Shown here: in pieces, positions 10,150-21,540 of the stretch
Layout of the letters: each line of letters begins with the position of its first letter
Numbering within the stretch: position 1 is the stretch's first letter
Source of the DNA: Myotis daubentonii
Lineage: Eukaryota; Chordata; Mammalia; Chiroptera; Vespertilionidae
Length of the DNA stretch: 64,000 nt
Assembly: GCF_963259705.1 (NCBI RefSeq)
Contig: NC_081844.1
Location: 14,431,715-14,495,714, forward strand
Direction of reading: 5' to 3'
Translations under genes and position numbers: made by a program
Notes under the pieces: model-generated
What the model saw: only the letters and a program-made list of their open reading frames with translations
Databases searched by the model: none
Told to the model about the DNA's origin: nothing

Positions 10150-12239
10150 AAAGCCATTCTATTATGATAGCTGCTTTAGAATAATGGGAAACATGGTAAG
10201 ACCAATGCATTCTAACACCACGAGCCTATTGCTGTACATCTTTTACTGTGAAGTAAGTTCCTTGATCAGAAGTATGCTGGGTGGGATACCATGTCAGTGG
10301 ATAAGGCATCTATAAGTCCTTGGGTGACAATTTTTGCAGAAGCATTGTGTGCAAGAAAGAAAAATCCATATCTAGAGTGTTCATCAGAGTAAGGACAAAA
10401 CTCTGTCCCTTCTAGGTTGGATGTGGTCCAATGTAATTAACCTGCCACCAGTTAGCTGGCTAATCACCTGGGGAATGGTGCCATATTGGAGGCTTTGTGT
10501 TGACCTCTGGCGCTGACAGATTGGGCACTTATCCAGGGCCATAGTCAGAACAGTCTTGGCGAGTGGAAGTCAATGTTTTGGAGTCCATTCATAAACCTTT
10601 ATTCCTGCCACCATGGCCAATAGGTTTATGAGACCATTAGGTGATGGCAGGGGTGCTCCAAAAAGGAGCTGACTAAAAAATAAATAAGTAAATATTACAA
10701 AAAGAAGGAAAGAAAGAAAAAGGGGCTGACTAGAATCCAGAGAATGGATACTCTTGGTTATTAAATACTCCACTGCTGAGGTCACCCTTTGGTAAGACAC
10801 AAATATCTTTATCTATTTTTCCATTTCAGAGATGTCTATCCACATATCTCTTCCCCAAATTTCTTTGTCACCAATTTTCCAATCATGTTACTTTTAAGTC
10901 CTAAACCATCCAGTCAAACCATTGGCTGCAGCTCATAAATCAGTATATAGTTGCACATCTGGTCAACTTTTCTTCCGAGCAAAAGTGCATAATCAGATGC
11001 ACTTCCCAAAGTTTTGCCCACTGGGACTATTTCACTTCACCATAGTCTTTCAGGGATCTCCCAGAGAGGATTTGGGGCTACAGTGGTTCACTTTTAGGTA
11101 GAAACATCTGTATCATGTAGAAACATCTGCAAACCTGGCCCAAGTCCTCCCCTTTCTCTGCCAACTGATTGTAGGTCACCCCCCATGAAGCCATGGGTGA
11201 AAGCCAGGTAACAGAAAGCAGTGTACTAAGAGTGAGGACCACGGGCATTTGAGCCACTTCATGGACTTACTTGTGCCTTTAAGGTCTTCTGAGGTCTGAT
11301 TATATATATACCACTTCCATTTGATGACTGAGTGTTGCCATGTTCAGCTTTATGTCTTATTGGGTCAGATAGCACATAGTTCATGAAGGCCAGCTCAGGT
11401 TGCATGGTAATTTGGGGGCCCATGGTTAAGTGTTTGGTCTCTACAAAGGCCCAATAGCAGGCCAAAAGCTGTTTCTCAAATGATCTGCAGGTGATGGTAG
11501 GGCCTTTCTTCAAAATCCTAAAAGCCTGCACTGCATATCACTTATAGGGGCCTGCTAAAGGCTTAACGTTGCATCCCTGCTTGCCACTGATACTTCAAGC
11601 ACCATTGGATCTGCTGAATCATATGGCCCAAGAGGCAGAGCAGCTTTCACAGTAGCCTGGACCAGTTGTACAGCCTTCTCCTGTTCTGAGCCTCACTCAA
11701 AGGTAGTAGCTTTTCCGGTCACTAGATGAACAGGTCAGAGTATCACATCCAAGTGAGGAATATGTTGCCCCCCAAATCCAAAGAAGGCCACTAGGCATTG
11801 GGCCTCTTTCTTGGTTGTGAGAGGGGCCAGATGCAATAGCTTACCCTTTCCCTTAGAAGGGATATCTCAATGTGCCCCTCCACCGGACCCCAAGAAATTC
11901 CACTGATATAACAGACCCCTACTTTTACTTCAATTTATCTCCTACCCTCTGACAAGGAAATTCCTTACCAGTAAGTTTTATGTAGTCATTACATAAGACC
12001 CTCATTCATTAGGTCCAATTAGCATAATGTAATCAATGTCATGGACCAGTGTGATATCTTGTAGAAGGGAAGGTGATTAAGATCCCTGAGAAATAAATTA
12101 TGATTCAGGGCTGGAGAGTCAATATGTTTTTGAGTTAGGCCAGTGAAGGTGTATTTCTGGCCTTGCTAGTGCTTCTAGTGAGCCTTATGGACAGTAAGGT
12201 CTAGAAGCAAAGAAGGGCTTGGCCTTTTTGTCCAATTCA
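10150..12239 (-). pseudogene. ERVL-type (class III) endogenous retrovirus pol remnant, antisense
   Basis: Minus-strand translation gives discontinuous pieces resembling a class III ERV pol. A piece at 11,531-11,259 resembles the RT-connection/RNase H part. A CPICQ zinc-binding type motif near 10,530-10,510 marks the integrase N-terminus. Frames are broken throughout. It lies between an LTR remnant at 12,240-12,421 and a SINE. Old and non-functional. Confidence 0.7.
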
Positions 12240-12421
12240 GGCTGTCAACAGAATAGATGATGCCCACCCACATTGGTGAGGGTGGTTTATACACAGTCTA
12301 CTCATTCAAATGTTAATCTATACCAGAAAGACCCTCAAATGTAGATCCAGAAATAATGTTTACCAGCTATCTGGGCATCTCTTTTTGCACAGTACAGTTG
12401 ACATAAAATTAACCATCACAG
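12240..12421 (-). mobile_element. ERVL-type LTR fragment (MLT2-like)
   Basis: The plus strand ends in AAATTAACCATCACA, the reverse complement of the common mammalian ERVL-class LTR start, and shares the 'ACTCATTCAAATGTTAATCT' block with the copy at 41,400-41,912. Its position next to antisense ERVL pol fits a 5' LTR. Confidence 0.65.
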
Positions 12422-12514
12422 AATTTTAAGGAAAAGTGATCATTTGAACCTAGACTTTCTGATACTGGAACAAAAAAAAAATTGAAGTAAAAAAAAATTA
12501 AAGGGTGCCCTAAC

Positions 12515-12726
12515 CAGTGGTCGGCAAATTCATTAGTCACCAGAGCCAAATATCAACAGTACAACGATTGAAATTTCTTTTGAGAGCCAAATTTTTTAAA
12601 CTTAAACTATATAGGTAGGTACATTGTTATTAACTTAATTAGGGTACTCCTAAGGCTTAGGAAGGGCCACACTCAAGGGGCCAAAGAGCTGCATGTGGCT
12701 CATGAGCTGCAGTTTGCCAACCACTG
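12515..12726. mobile_element. hAT MITE (212 bp)
   Basis: Terminal inverted repeats CAGTGGTCGGCAAA (12515) and TTTGCCAACCACTG (to 12726). It sits where the first bases of a Ves SINE (GCCCTAAC at 12,507) are separated from the rest of the SINE at 12,727. It therefore probably inserted into the head of the SINE, although no clean 8-bp duplication is left. Confidence 0.85.
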
Positions 12727-12950
12727 CGAATCGGTTTGGCTCAGTGGATAGAGCATTGGCCTGCGGACTGAAGGGTCCCAGGTTCGATTCCAGTTAGGGG
12801 CATGTACCTTGATTGTGGGCACATCCCCAATAGGGGGTGTGCAGGAGGCAGCTGATCGATGTTTCTCTCTCATCAATGTTTCTAACTCTCTATCTCTCTC
12901 CTTTCCTCTTGTAAAAAATCAATAAAATATAAAAAAATCCATTTAAAAAA
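12727..12950 (+). mobile_element. Ves SINE
   Basis: Near-consensus Ves body from TCGGTTTGGCTCAGTGGATA through the GGTTCGATTCC B-box-like motif to an AATAAAATATAAAAA tail. The first bases are displaced by the hAT MITE just upstream. Confidence 0.92.
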
Positions 12951-13964
12951 ATTAAAGGAAACAGTGATGTGGTGTGGGGACATTCATGGTAAGCTGAAAT
13001 TTTCAGAAGGAAACAGCAGGGAGATAAAAGTATGCTGAGATATTTATCTACCTGAATCTGGAGAAAGAGTGAGGTCCACCTGCCTTTGAAAAGGCAGTAG
13101 GGAAGGGAGGCTACTCCCTCAGGATTCTTAAGTGCTAGAAAGAGCTAAGAAGGCTATGAATGCTTCCATTGAAAACCCCAAAGTTACCAAACCATCCCAC
13201 TGACACCAGAAGAAAGTGATCAAATTCAGGAGTTGCTCTTTGCCTTCAATATGCTATGAGTTATAAGAACAGATCCTCCCTAATTGGTGTCCCTGATTCT
13301 GGCCAACAGGATGAAGGAGAAGCAGAACCAGAGCAACTTAATTTTGAAGCCAAAAAATGTCAAACGCAATTAAGATTATATCTAATCTCTCAATAATAGA
13401 ATCAAATTGTTGTTCTATAGGAAACAACATATTTCATTAAGGCCAAGCAAGTCATGCTAGGTTTACTCAGTTCCATAAAGCAACAGGTTCCATTTGGGGT
13501 GGATATCTGAGAAAAATATCTGATAACAGCTGCTTAAAGAGTCACACATAATCAATTTTCATTTCTTAGTTGTCAGAAGAATTATAAATTGATACAGTAA
13601 TTTTAAAAGCTAGGTTTTGAGTATTTAGATGAAATATAAGGAAAATGTGACTGATCAGTCTTAGGATTCCAAATTTACAATGTATAATTGAATAATGAAT
13701 ATTTAAGTTTCAAAATTTTGTACAGTTAATATTATAATTATAAGATAAGAGATTGTTAAAGAAAAATTAATTTATTAAATTATAAAATATTCTTATGAAT
13801 TTGGGTTTGTCAGAAAATTAAATTATGTAAAATATATCAAAATGATAAGTGCACTTCAACTATTTTTTAAAACTGTAACTAAGTTTATATGTGGTACCAA
13901 ATATTAATCAAATGCTTCTTTAGGAGTGATTGATAAAATGTGCTAAACTTATAATTAGAAAAAG
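12951..13964. other. No gene seen
   Basis: Unique-looking sequence, strongly AT-rich from 13,540 to 13,900. No repeat family recognised with confidence. Confidence 0.45.
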
Positions 13965-14928
13965 AAGAGGTAATGTCAGCTAGAGGGTGGAATAAGAAGC
14001 CCCAGGTCCATCTCCCCCCTTGGAGAGATCAACTGAACAACAATATAGAAACCAATTCTCTTTGTGAGTTACCCAACATTTGGTTAAGAGGCACATACAC
14101 CCTGAGAAAGTGTAAAACCAGTTGTTTCAGAATTGGTAGGAAAATTCTTGACATTCCCTCAGCACAGTGCAGTGGGGTTGGGAGGAAACTCCAAGCTTCT
14201 GGCTTCTCCACAAGGAGGTTAAAAAACACTGGACCGTACAGTTAATGTTCTGACATTTTTGAGGGGCTGCGTGAGACATTGGCTGCTGTCTCGCTTGAGT
14301 CTCAGTGCTGAAAGGGAAGGGTTCCAAGTTGGGAGGCCACTGAAAATAAAGGTGATATGATAGGCCTTCTCCCTGGCTCAACTCAGAATATTCTAAGCAG
14401 AAGAAAAACCCCCAACTCCAAGCTTCTACCTGGGATGGGAAAGAACTGGAGCATGTGTCCAACATTTTGGCTTTTCAAGGGCTGTCTGAGAGACCATTTC
14501 CTTTCTCACAAATTTGGAGCCCTGATGGGACCTAGCATTAGAAGCTATAGGGAACAAAAGAAAGCTGGGAGGTTTGCAGCAGCTCCAGAAAATCTGTAAT
14601 ACAATGGACAGACATAAGAGGGAGCAAGAGATTACAAGTTTCTGAAAGGAGTCAATAATTTCCTCAAACTGGGAATTTACACACATGAGTCCAGAGAAGA
14701 CACATGCACAAAAAAGGTCCAAGAATCTCCCATTATCTCTAGCCAACCAGATTGGTGAGACCAGTCTATATAGATTGTGAGTGGTAGCATGTTTTTTGGG
14801 TGTTTTGTTAATATGTAGACCCCAACAGAAATTTACAAGACACATGAGGAAATAAGGAAACATACTCTATTCAAATGAACACAATAAATCTCCAAAAACC
14901 AACTCTAAAAAAACACAAAACTGAGGTG

Positions 14929-15522
14929 CAGTCATGAGCCGCTTAATGACAGAGAAACATTCTGAGAAATGTGGCACTGGGCAAAGTTGTTATTGGGCAA
15001 ATATCACAGAGTGTACTTACTCAAACCTAGATGGTATAGCCTACCACACAACTGGGATATATAGTACAGATTATTGATCCCAGGTTACAAACCTGTACAG
15101 CATGTTACCATACAAAACAACACTAAACTGAATCAAGCACAAGAGAAAATGATGCAATCAAGAGACACTATAAATATGAGATGTGAAAGGCTACTGTTTT
15201 ACAGCAAACGTTTTTTTTTAGCTAGAAAGGGTACACTGTAAAATAATGATTAAAAAGTATAGCACAGTAAATATATAAACCAGTAACATAGCTGTTTATT
15301 ATCATTATCAAGTATTTTGTACTGTACATGAACCTACCATCAGGAAGTAGGTTTATACCAGCATCATCACAGACATATGAGTAATGTATTGCACAATGAT
15401 GTTACAATGGCTATGGTGTCACCAGGTGATAAGAATTGCCCAGGTCCATTTTAATCTTATGGTACCACCATCTTATATGTGGTCAATTGTTGACCAAAAG
15501 ATACTTATGTGGCACATGACTG
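14929..15522 (+). mobile_element. MER2-group (Tigger-like) DNA transposon
   Basis: Inverted ends CAGTCATGAGCCGCTTAATG (14929) and GTGGCACATGACTG (to 15522). The body carries the family's 'GAGTGTACTTACTCAAACCTAGATGG' type block near 15,010-15,035. No coding capacity. Confidence 0.85.
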
Positions 15523-15797
15523 TTTATGAATTATTTTAAAAATAATTCAAAACAACTTTCATAAAGATATTCAACAAGCTCAGAAAAAAACCCCAAAGCA
15601 TTAACAAAATGAGAATATAAACAAATAAATAGAAAATATTTAAAATAACCAAATGAAAATTTGGAACTGGAGAATATAGTAACTGAATTTTAAAAATTCA
15701 CTGGAAGGGTTAAACATCAGACTTGATCAAAAAGGAAAAAGAATCAATGGGCTTGAATTCATCCAGATCATTGAAAATTAGAGGGGAAAAAAGAATG

Positions 15798-15821
15798 AAT
15801 GAATGAATGAATGAATGAATA
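15798..15821. repeat. (GAAT)n microsatellite
   Basis: About six GAAT units inside the old L1/HAL1 sequence. Confidence 0.85.
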
Positions 15822-16130
15822 AAAAGAGGTGGTAAAGAAAGCCTAAAGGACTAATGGGACACCATCAATATATGCGTTATGTGATTCCAAGGATGAGAAG
15901 AAGGGAGAGGAAGAGAAGAGATTTAAAAAAAGAGGCAAAAAACTTACTTAAATAGTTGCTAAAAAAAAAAAAGTCCCAAAGCTGGGGAAGAAAATGTATG
16001 TCCATTTTCAAGAAGCCCAATAGATTTCAATAAGGCTGAATCAAGAATCCATACCCAGACACATATTAATTAAATTGTAAAAAGTCAAAGACAGAGAGAA
16101 TTATAAAAGCAGCAAGAAGAAGCCACCTAG

Positions 16131-16345
16131 CCCTAACCGGTTTGGCTCAGTGGATAGAGCGTCGGCCTGCGGACTGAAGGGTCCCAGGTTCGATTCTGGT
16201 CAAGGGCATGTGTCTTGGTTGCGGGCACATCCCCAGTGGGGGGTGTGCAGGAGGCAGCTGATCGATATCTCATCGATGTTTCTGACTCTTTGTCCCTCTC
16301 CCTTCCTCTCTGTAAAAAATCAATAAAATATATATTAAGAAAAGA
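16131..16345 (+). mobile_element. Ves SINE, near consensus
   Basis: Starts GCCCTAACCGGTTTGGCTCA and ends in AATAAAATATATATTAAGAAAAG. One of the best-preserved Ves copies here. The flanks AGAAGAAGCCACCTAG and AGAAGAAACCACCTAG form a target-site duplication of about 16 bp with one mismatch. Confidence 0.95.
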
Positions 16346-16968
16346 AGAAGAAACCACCTAGTCACATACAAGGGGGTCTCCATTAGATTATCAGTGAAAT
16401 TCTCAGCAGAAACCATGCAGGCCAGAAGAAAGTAGGAGGACATATTTCAATGGTATTTTTAAAGAATAGAAATAATATTATAAAATTTATATGGCTCACA
16501 AAAGGACCCTGAGTTGTCAAAACAATCTGAGAAAGAGGAACAAATCTGAAACTATCACACTTCCTTACTTCAAAACATATTTAAAAACTACAATTATCAA
16601 AATAGTACGATGCTGGCATAAAGACAGTCATATACATCAATAAAACAGAATAGAGAACCCACAATCAACCCAGACATATGTGGTCAAATCATCTTCTACA
16701 AATATGCCAAGTCTACACAAAGAGTAACAAATATTCTCTTCAACAAATGGTGTTGGAGAAGCTGGATATCCATATGCAAAAGAACAAAATTGGTCTCTTA
16801 ATTTACATCACACACAAAAATCAATTCAAAATGATCGAGGACTTCAACATAGAACCGAAACCATAAACTATGGATGCTCGTGTGATTATGACATGTCAAT
16901 GTGGGTTCATTCTTGGTAACAAATGCACCACTCTGATGAGGGATGTTAATAATAAAGGAGGCCATGTA

Positions 16969-17250
16969 CACTGAGTGGCCAGATTATTATGACCACCTGA
17001 CGTTTGTAAGCAAATTAGCTATAATTTCGCTCAGAAGTTGCTAGAGGGCCAGACTATTATAAATAGGGAGACAGGTTGTTTACCACGACAGTAGAAGTGA
17101 TTTTTTTCTAAAGATATGGGTAAACAATGCGATTTAACAGCCTTTGAACGTGGGATATATAGTATATATACATATTTGCGGGAGCGGGGTGTGATGGGAA
17201 ATCCTATACAGAGCCACTGCATATTGCGATCCCTGAGGCTCAATCCTAGA
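16969..17250 (+). mobile_element. Tc1-like DNA transposon, 5' end only
   Basis: Begins CACTGAGTGGCCAGATTATT directly after a TA at 16,967-16,968, the Tc1/mariner target. An ATG at 17,117 opens a short frame (MGKQCDLTAFERG…) that looks like the N-terminus of a Tc1-like transposase. It is lost after about 45 codons, and the 3' part and second inverted repeat are absent. Confidence 0.75.
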
Positions 17251-17270
17251 ATTCCTTTTTTCATATTCTC

Positions 17271-18299
17271 TCCATACAGATTTTACTAGAACTCAATTGC
17301 CCCTTTGCCCACATGTCTCACAAATTTTATCACCAAGTAACTTTTTCTTCTGAGGTTCAGTTTCATATATCCAATTATCCACGTGCTATTTAGAGGTCTC
17401 AAGGACACTTCATAATTAACAGAATAGCTGTCGCTTATTGAAACCTTGCTATGTGCCAATATAATGAGTTCCATCAAAGATGAACTGGAGGGTATTACAG
17501 GAAAACCCCATGGACATACTAGATTTCTAATTTAGTCCAATAAGTCAGAGAAAATCCCCCAGGAAGAATGACCTTTTATCCAAGAGCTGAAGATAAGCAG
17601 AGTTAACCAAGTAATGCTGTGGGAATGAAGGAAAGTTGTTATCAGTGTATACAGAGGTTCACAGTTAAGAGCTCCCGGTCCATTTGTTCAATTCTTTAAT
17701 ATAGACAAACCTTCCTTGGTTGTCTATCTGTCCAGGTGCTAACTCAATTCCCACTTTCCTTTTACCATCCACATTTAAAACAATATTTTCTATTTCTACT
17801 TTTTCATTCTTTGGTCTTTCAAGTTGATTGACCTGCTAAGTTTTGAAAATGTCCTTTTTAAGGTCTTCAAATCTAATAGCCTTATTGTAATTGTCCTGAA
17901 CACCCTTGACCATGCTGACCTTCATGCCTTAGAAGGTCTACTCCACTGACTTGACATTCATAATATTCTTTCTTTAGTTCTTTCTTGCTTCTCTGCTGTG
18001 TTCCTCTCAATCTTTTACCCTGGCTTCTCCTTCCTGCCCTGCCCTTAAGTATCGGATTTCAGTAGGTTCTTTCCTAGAACTTTGTTTCTCACTTTATACA
18101 TTCTGCTGGGGAATATCATCCATGTGCATGGTTTTATCATATATATTGAATTGGCTTTCAAATATATAGCTGAAAATGCACTGTTTTTCTGAATCCCAGA
18201 CCTTTCAGCTCCCACTGGTTTTCTTCATTCTTACTTATGTTCCACAATAAAACTTAAACTCAAAATGTTTCAAATGCAAATCAATGTTTCCCTAGAAAC
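17271..18299. other. No gene seen; possible old LINE remnants
   Basis: Mostly unique-looking sequence. The last few hundred bases (about 17,880-18,240) have the flavour of old L2/CR1 sequence, but I cannot support a boundary. Confidence 0.35.
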
Positions 18300-18588
18300 A
18301 TTATATATATATATATTTATGCCTAGCAAATGGAATGACCTGAACAACCGGAATGGCCCGTCGCTATGACGTACGTGCACTGCAGGGGCCAGCCAGCCCA
18401 ATCTCCTGTGGTCCCTTCCCCCCACCAGTCCAGCCCCCAAACAATCTGCCTCCCCACCCAGATTGGGGGCAGGATGGCTGGCCAACTTCCCATTGGCCCT
18501 CTCCCCAGCCGCCTGGGCCCCATCAGCCCCAATCAGGGCAGGCCAGCCGGACCCCACCCATGCACAAATTTGTGCACCAGTCCTCTAG
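18300..18588 (+). mobile_element. Short non-autonomous Helitron
   Basis: An AT-rich 5' end followed by the GGAATGACC / GTCGCTATGACG blocks, then a 3' hairpin TGCACAAATTTGTGCA (18,560-18,575) and CTAG at 18585-18588, followed by T. The 5' boundary is blurred by a TA run. Confidence 0.88.
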
Positions 18589-19035
18589 TTCGATATTATA
18601 AAAGCTTAATTTCTTAATTTAAAAATAAAACATTGAAAATATTCGTTCTAAATTTTTATTTTCTTACCCTAGGTTTGGGCATACTATTATGAAGACTCTG
18701 ACCCAGATAAAACATTCAAATCTAACTATTCTACTTTTTTCAGAGTTATCTTCCTGCTCCCTTCACTGTCTCCTTAAATTGTTAATGTCTACCCAAGGTA
18801 TACAAGGTAAATTAATACTCAGTATAGCATTAAACTGCTTCAACTTTCTAAACCAACTTCCTAGCTTTATACTCCTCCCATTTTCCTTTTGTAGTTTTCC
18901 TTTTACTCACCCTTTCCCTAAATACACTGAGAATTCTCAACCAGCTGTGATTTTTGTACATGCAGTTCTCTCTGCTTAAACTGTTTTTCTTGCCTTCCCA
19001 AAGGGGCCAGTCTATTAAAGCCTTCACGCACACAA

Positions 19036-19205
19036 GCTCTGTGGTCAGGCCTCAGAAATTCCAATCCAGGTTTACTGATTGCTAGCTAGTGACCTTGGGC
19101 AAGTTTCTAATCTCCTGTTTTCTCATCTGCAAAATGGGGATAGAAACATCCCTTTAATTAATAGAATTAGTTAAAACAGTGCTTTGAATATAGCCATTGA
19201 CTTAT
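19036..19205 (+). mobile_element. MIR SINE fragment
   Basis: Contains the MIR core GTGACCTTGGGCAAGTTTCT and the following TCTCATCTGCAAAATGGGGA segment. Confidence 0.85.
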
Positions 19206-19374
19206 TAGAATGTTCTAGTATTAGAATAGGTGCATTATAGTTAGGTACTTTAGCTAGCTGGTTTTCTCTTTAAGGCCCATTTAAATGTGCCTCCTTCTCT
19301 GAAGCCTTTTCTGACTTCTCCTGATCCTAGCTGGAACTCATGACTTCTAGCAGGCTACATCCTGAACTTCCCAC

Positions 19375-19499
19375 TCTCATGACCTCATCTAAACCCAATT
19401 ATGTCTCAAAGATCCCATCTTCAAATACCACCACATTGAGGTTGAGAGCTTCCACATAAAAATTTGTGGGAGACAGAAACATTCAGTATGTAACACCTG
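19375..19499 (-). mobile_element. MLT1/MaLR-type LTR fragment
   Basis: The plus strand runs CTCATGACCTCATCTAAACC through to AACATTCAGTATGTAACA, the reverse complement of a MaLR LTR start. Confidence 0.65.
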
Positions 19500-20144
19500 C
19501 TCTCTCTATACCAACTCATCAGTTTCTGGACAACTAGTCTGACCATCTCTGAGTTCCTAGCTTCTCCTTAGAGCTTGGGAGTACAAGTGGTGCTGATCAC
19601 CAACCCTAATTCCCCATGAACACTGGCCAGTGACCACCTCTCTTATACATCTTTTTAAATGTGTATGTGCTTTTTTATTTTAGTAACAAAGATTATCCAA
19701 TAGATTGTCAGACTGTTAGAGCTGGAAGTGAGCTTAAAGGACAGGTAAATCAATATCTTCATTTTTACAAATGAGGATAATGTAACTTACTTGACAGCTT
19801 AGTTTATTTATTTCATAGCATTTATTACCAAATTAAATCAATTCGTTTCTGTATATTATCTAACTTCTTAATCCCATGAATAGGCTCAATGAAGGCAAAG
19901 CTTTTTCTCTTGTTTTTTTCTGATGAGATTACCTCCATGAGGGACTTTTGGTACTGTTATACCCTCAGAGTTTAGATAAAATATTTGTTTTAAATTTTTA
20001 AAATTTGCCCTCAATTTAAGTAACTTTTTGGGAGAGAAGAGACACTATATTAAGGATAGACATATATTTAAGACCAGTAATAATAAACATTTATTCATAT
20101 AAATAAATATAACTTTTTTCCATGTCCAAAAACTGTGTCTAAAC

Positions 20145-20288
20145 CAGTGGTTCTCAACCTGTGGGTCGCGACCCCTTTGGGGGTTGAATGACCCTTTCAC
20201 AGGGGTCGCCTAAGACCATCTGAAAACACATATATAATTACATATTGTTTTTGTGATTAATCACTATGCTTTAATTATGTTCAATTTG
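20145..20288 (+). mobile_element. hAT MITE, 3' part replaced by later insertion
   Basis: Starts CAGTGGTTCTCAACCTGTGG and matches base for base over long stretches the complete copy at 39,237-39,445. It breaks off at the L1 tail at 20,289. Confidence 0.88.
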
Positions 20289-20368
20289 TTTTATTTTATT
20301 TTATTTTATTTTTATTGCTTAAAGTATTACAAAGGGTATTACATATGTGTCCTTCCCCCCCCCCCCCC
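20289..20368 (-). mobile_element. Very short L1 3' end with (TTTTA)n tail
   Basis: The plus strand reads TTTTA repeats, then TTTTTATTGCTTAAAGTATT and the adjoining block. This is the reverse complement of the bat L1 3' terminus seen intact at 58,530-58,590. A poly-C run (20,354-20,367) follows. Confidence 0.8.
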
Positions 20369-20369
20369 G

Positions 20370-20480
20370 CCCTTGCCCCCTGGTGGTCAGTGTGTGTCAT
20401 AATGACTGGTCGACCAGTTGTTCCTGTCATTCTGGTCATTCGGTCTTAACAGTCACTTAGGCTTTTATATATATAGATAA
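20370..20480 (-). mobile_element. Helitron 5' end fragment
   Basis: The reverse complement reads CTATATATATAAAAGCCTAA, then the ACCGAATGACC and CCACCAGGGGGCA blocks typical of the bat Helitron 5' end. The 3' half is missing. Confidence 0.75.
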
Positions 20481-21284
20481 TGAGATTATAATAAAGATTT
20501 TATTCAATTAATAAAGAAACCTAATAGGTCAGCTTGTTGCTAATGTTCTAGTGAATCTTAATGCCACTCAGTGCTAAGATGGAAAAAATCACAGTGCCCT
20601 CTCCCAACAAGTATACTTATCTTCATTCTTTCACCTGAACACCATACTAAAATAATGGTATGTCTCAGATTCTTATGAGCAGCAGTAGCCTCCCCTCTAC
20701 ATAAAATGTGGAACCAATAAATGATACGGGGTGGAAAGAAGAGGTAAGAAGGAAGCCAGGGAGGCAAGTTTCAGCAATGAAATGTGTTTATTAAACTTCC
20801 ATGTTTATTTTATTGAAAGTTGTCATTGCCCATAATTGAATAGTTTTAAGGTTTCTGGTGGTTGTACCATTTCCAAATCATAAGACTGACTAAAAGGCCA
20901 CACATTCCCGTGTGGCCTAAATAAAGAGTATAAGAACAGTAGAGGCAGAGTGAGACATGGGAGAGGGCAGAAAACCAGGAAAATATGATGGATTTATGTG
21001 GCACACCAGTACCATGCCGTCTCTCAAAAGGTTTGGCTTAAGTCAAGTCGTTTTGAGAAAGCATTCCTTAGAGATTTTTGTCTTCAGTTATTCATTGCCC
21101 CACATGGACACTGTCAGGACATCAGTAACATCCAAAACTTCCATTTCAGATGAGTTGGCAAGGGGAAAGTGCTTCGATGTCACCCAATTTTGACGTGGGG
21201 GGTGGTTTCCTGGATCTTAAATACAAGCACAAGTTTGCCTGAATTGATATCAGACAAAGGATGTCAAAAGACTCAAAGATGCAC
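20481..21284. other. No gene seen
   Basis: Unique-looking sequence without recognised repeat or coding signal. Confidence 0.45.
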
Positions 21285-21540
21285 CCTAGCCAGTTGGATC
21301 AGTGGATAGAGCGTAGGCCTGTGGACTGAAGGGCCCTGCGTTCAATTCTGGCCAAGGGCACATGCCTGGGTTGTGGGCTTGAATCCCAGTAGGGGCTGTG
21401 CAGGAGGCAGCCAATCAATGATTCTTTCTCATCATTGATGTTTCTCTCTCTACCTCTCCCTTTCTCTCTGAAATCAATAAATATATATAAATATATAAAT
21501 ATATATGTAAATATATAAAAAAATATATAAATATATATAA
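21285..21540 (+). mobile_element. Ves SINE with expanded (ATATAA)n tail
   Basis: Ves head ACCCTAGCCAGTTGGATCAG, the B-box-like GTTCAATTCTGG, and a tail whose AATAAATATATA motif has expanded to about 60 bp. Confidence 0.88.

Larger units (their letters stand above)
13965..16890 (+). mobile_element. Old L1/HAL1-type element, 5' UTR, ORF1-like and ORF2/3' fragments
   Basis: The 13,965-14,900 part resembles an L1/HAL1 5' region. The 15,550-16,440 part resembles ORF1, including the AGAAACCATGCAGGCCAGAA block typical of its 3' portion. The 16,440-16,890 part resembles degraded L1 ORF2. All frames are broken. It is interrupted by a MER2-group element (14,929-15,522) and a Ves (16,131-16,345). Two different L1 insertions may be joined here. 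Confidence 0.6.
18700..19930 (+). mobile_element. Old L2 LINE fragments with nested MIR and MLT1-type pieces
   Basis: Pieces at about 18,930-19,010, 19,265-19,330 and 19,840-19,930 resemble the L2 3' region (for example the 'AAATGTGCCTCCTTCTCTGAAGCC' type block). They are interrupted by a MIR (19,036-19,205) and an MLT1-type LTR piece (19,375-19,499). Confidence 0.55.

Noticed and set aside
14127..14863. Minus-strand frames of 112 and 145 codons
   Set aside because: They run antisense through an old L1/HAL1 5' region.
16131..16345. tRNA gene suggested by A-box and B-box motifs
   Set aside because: The motifs belong to the tRNA-derived head of a Ves SINE, and the same structure repeats in every Ves copy here.
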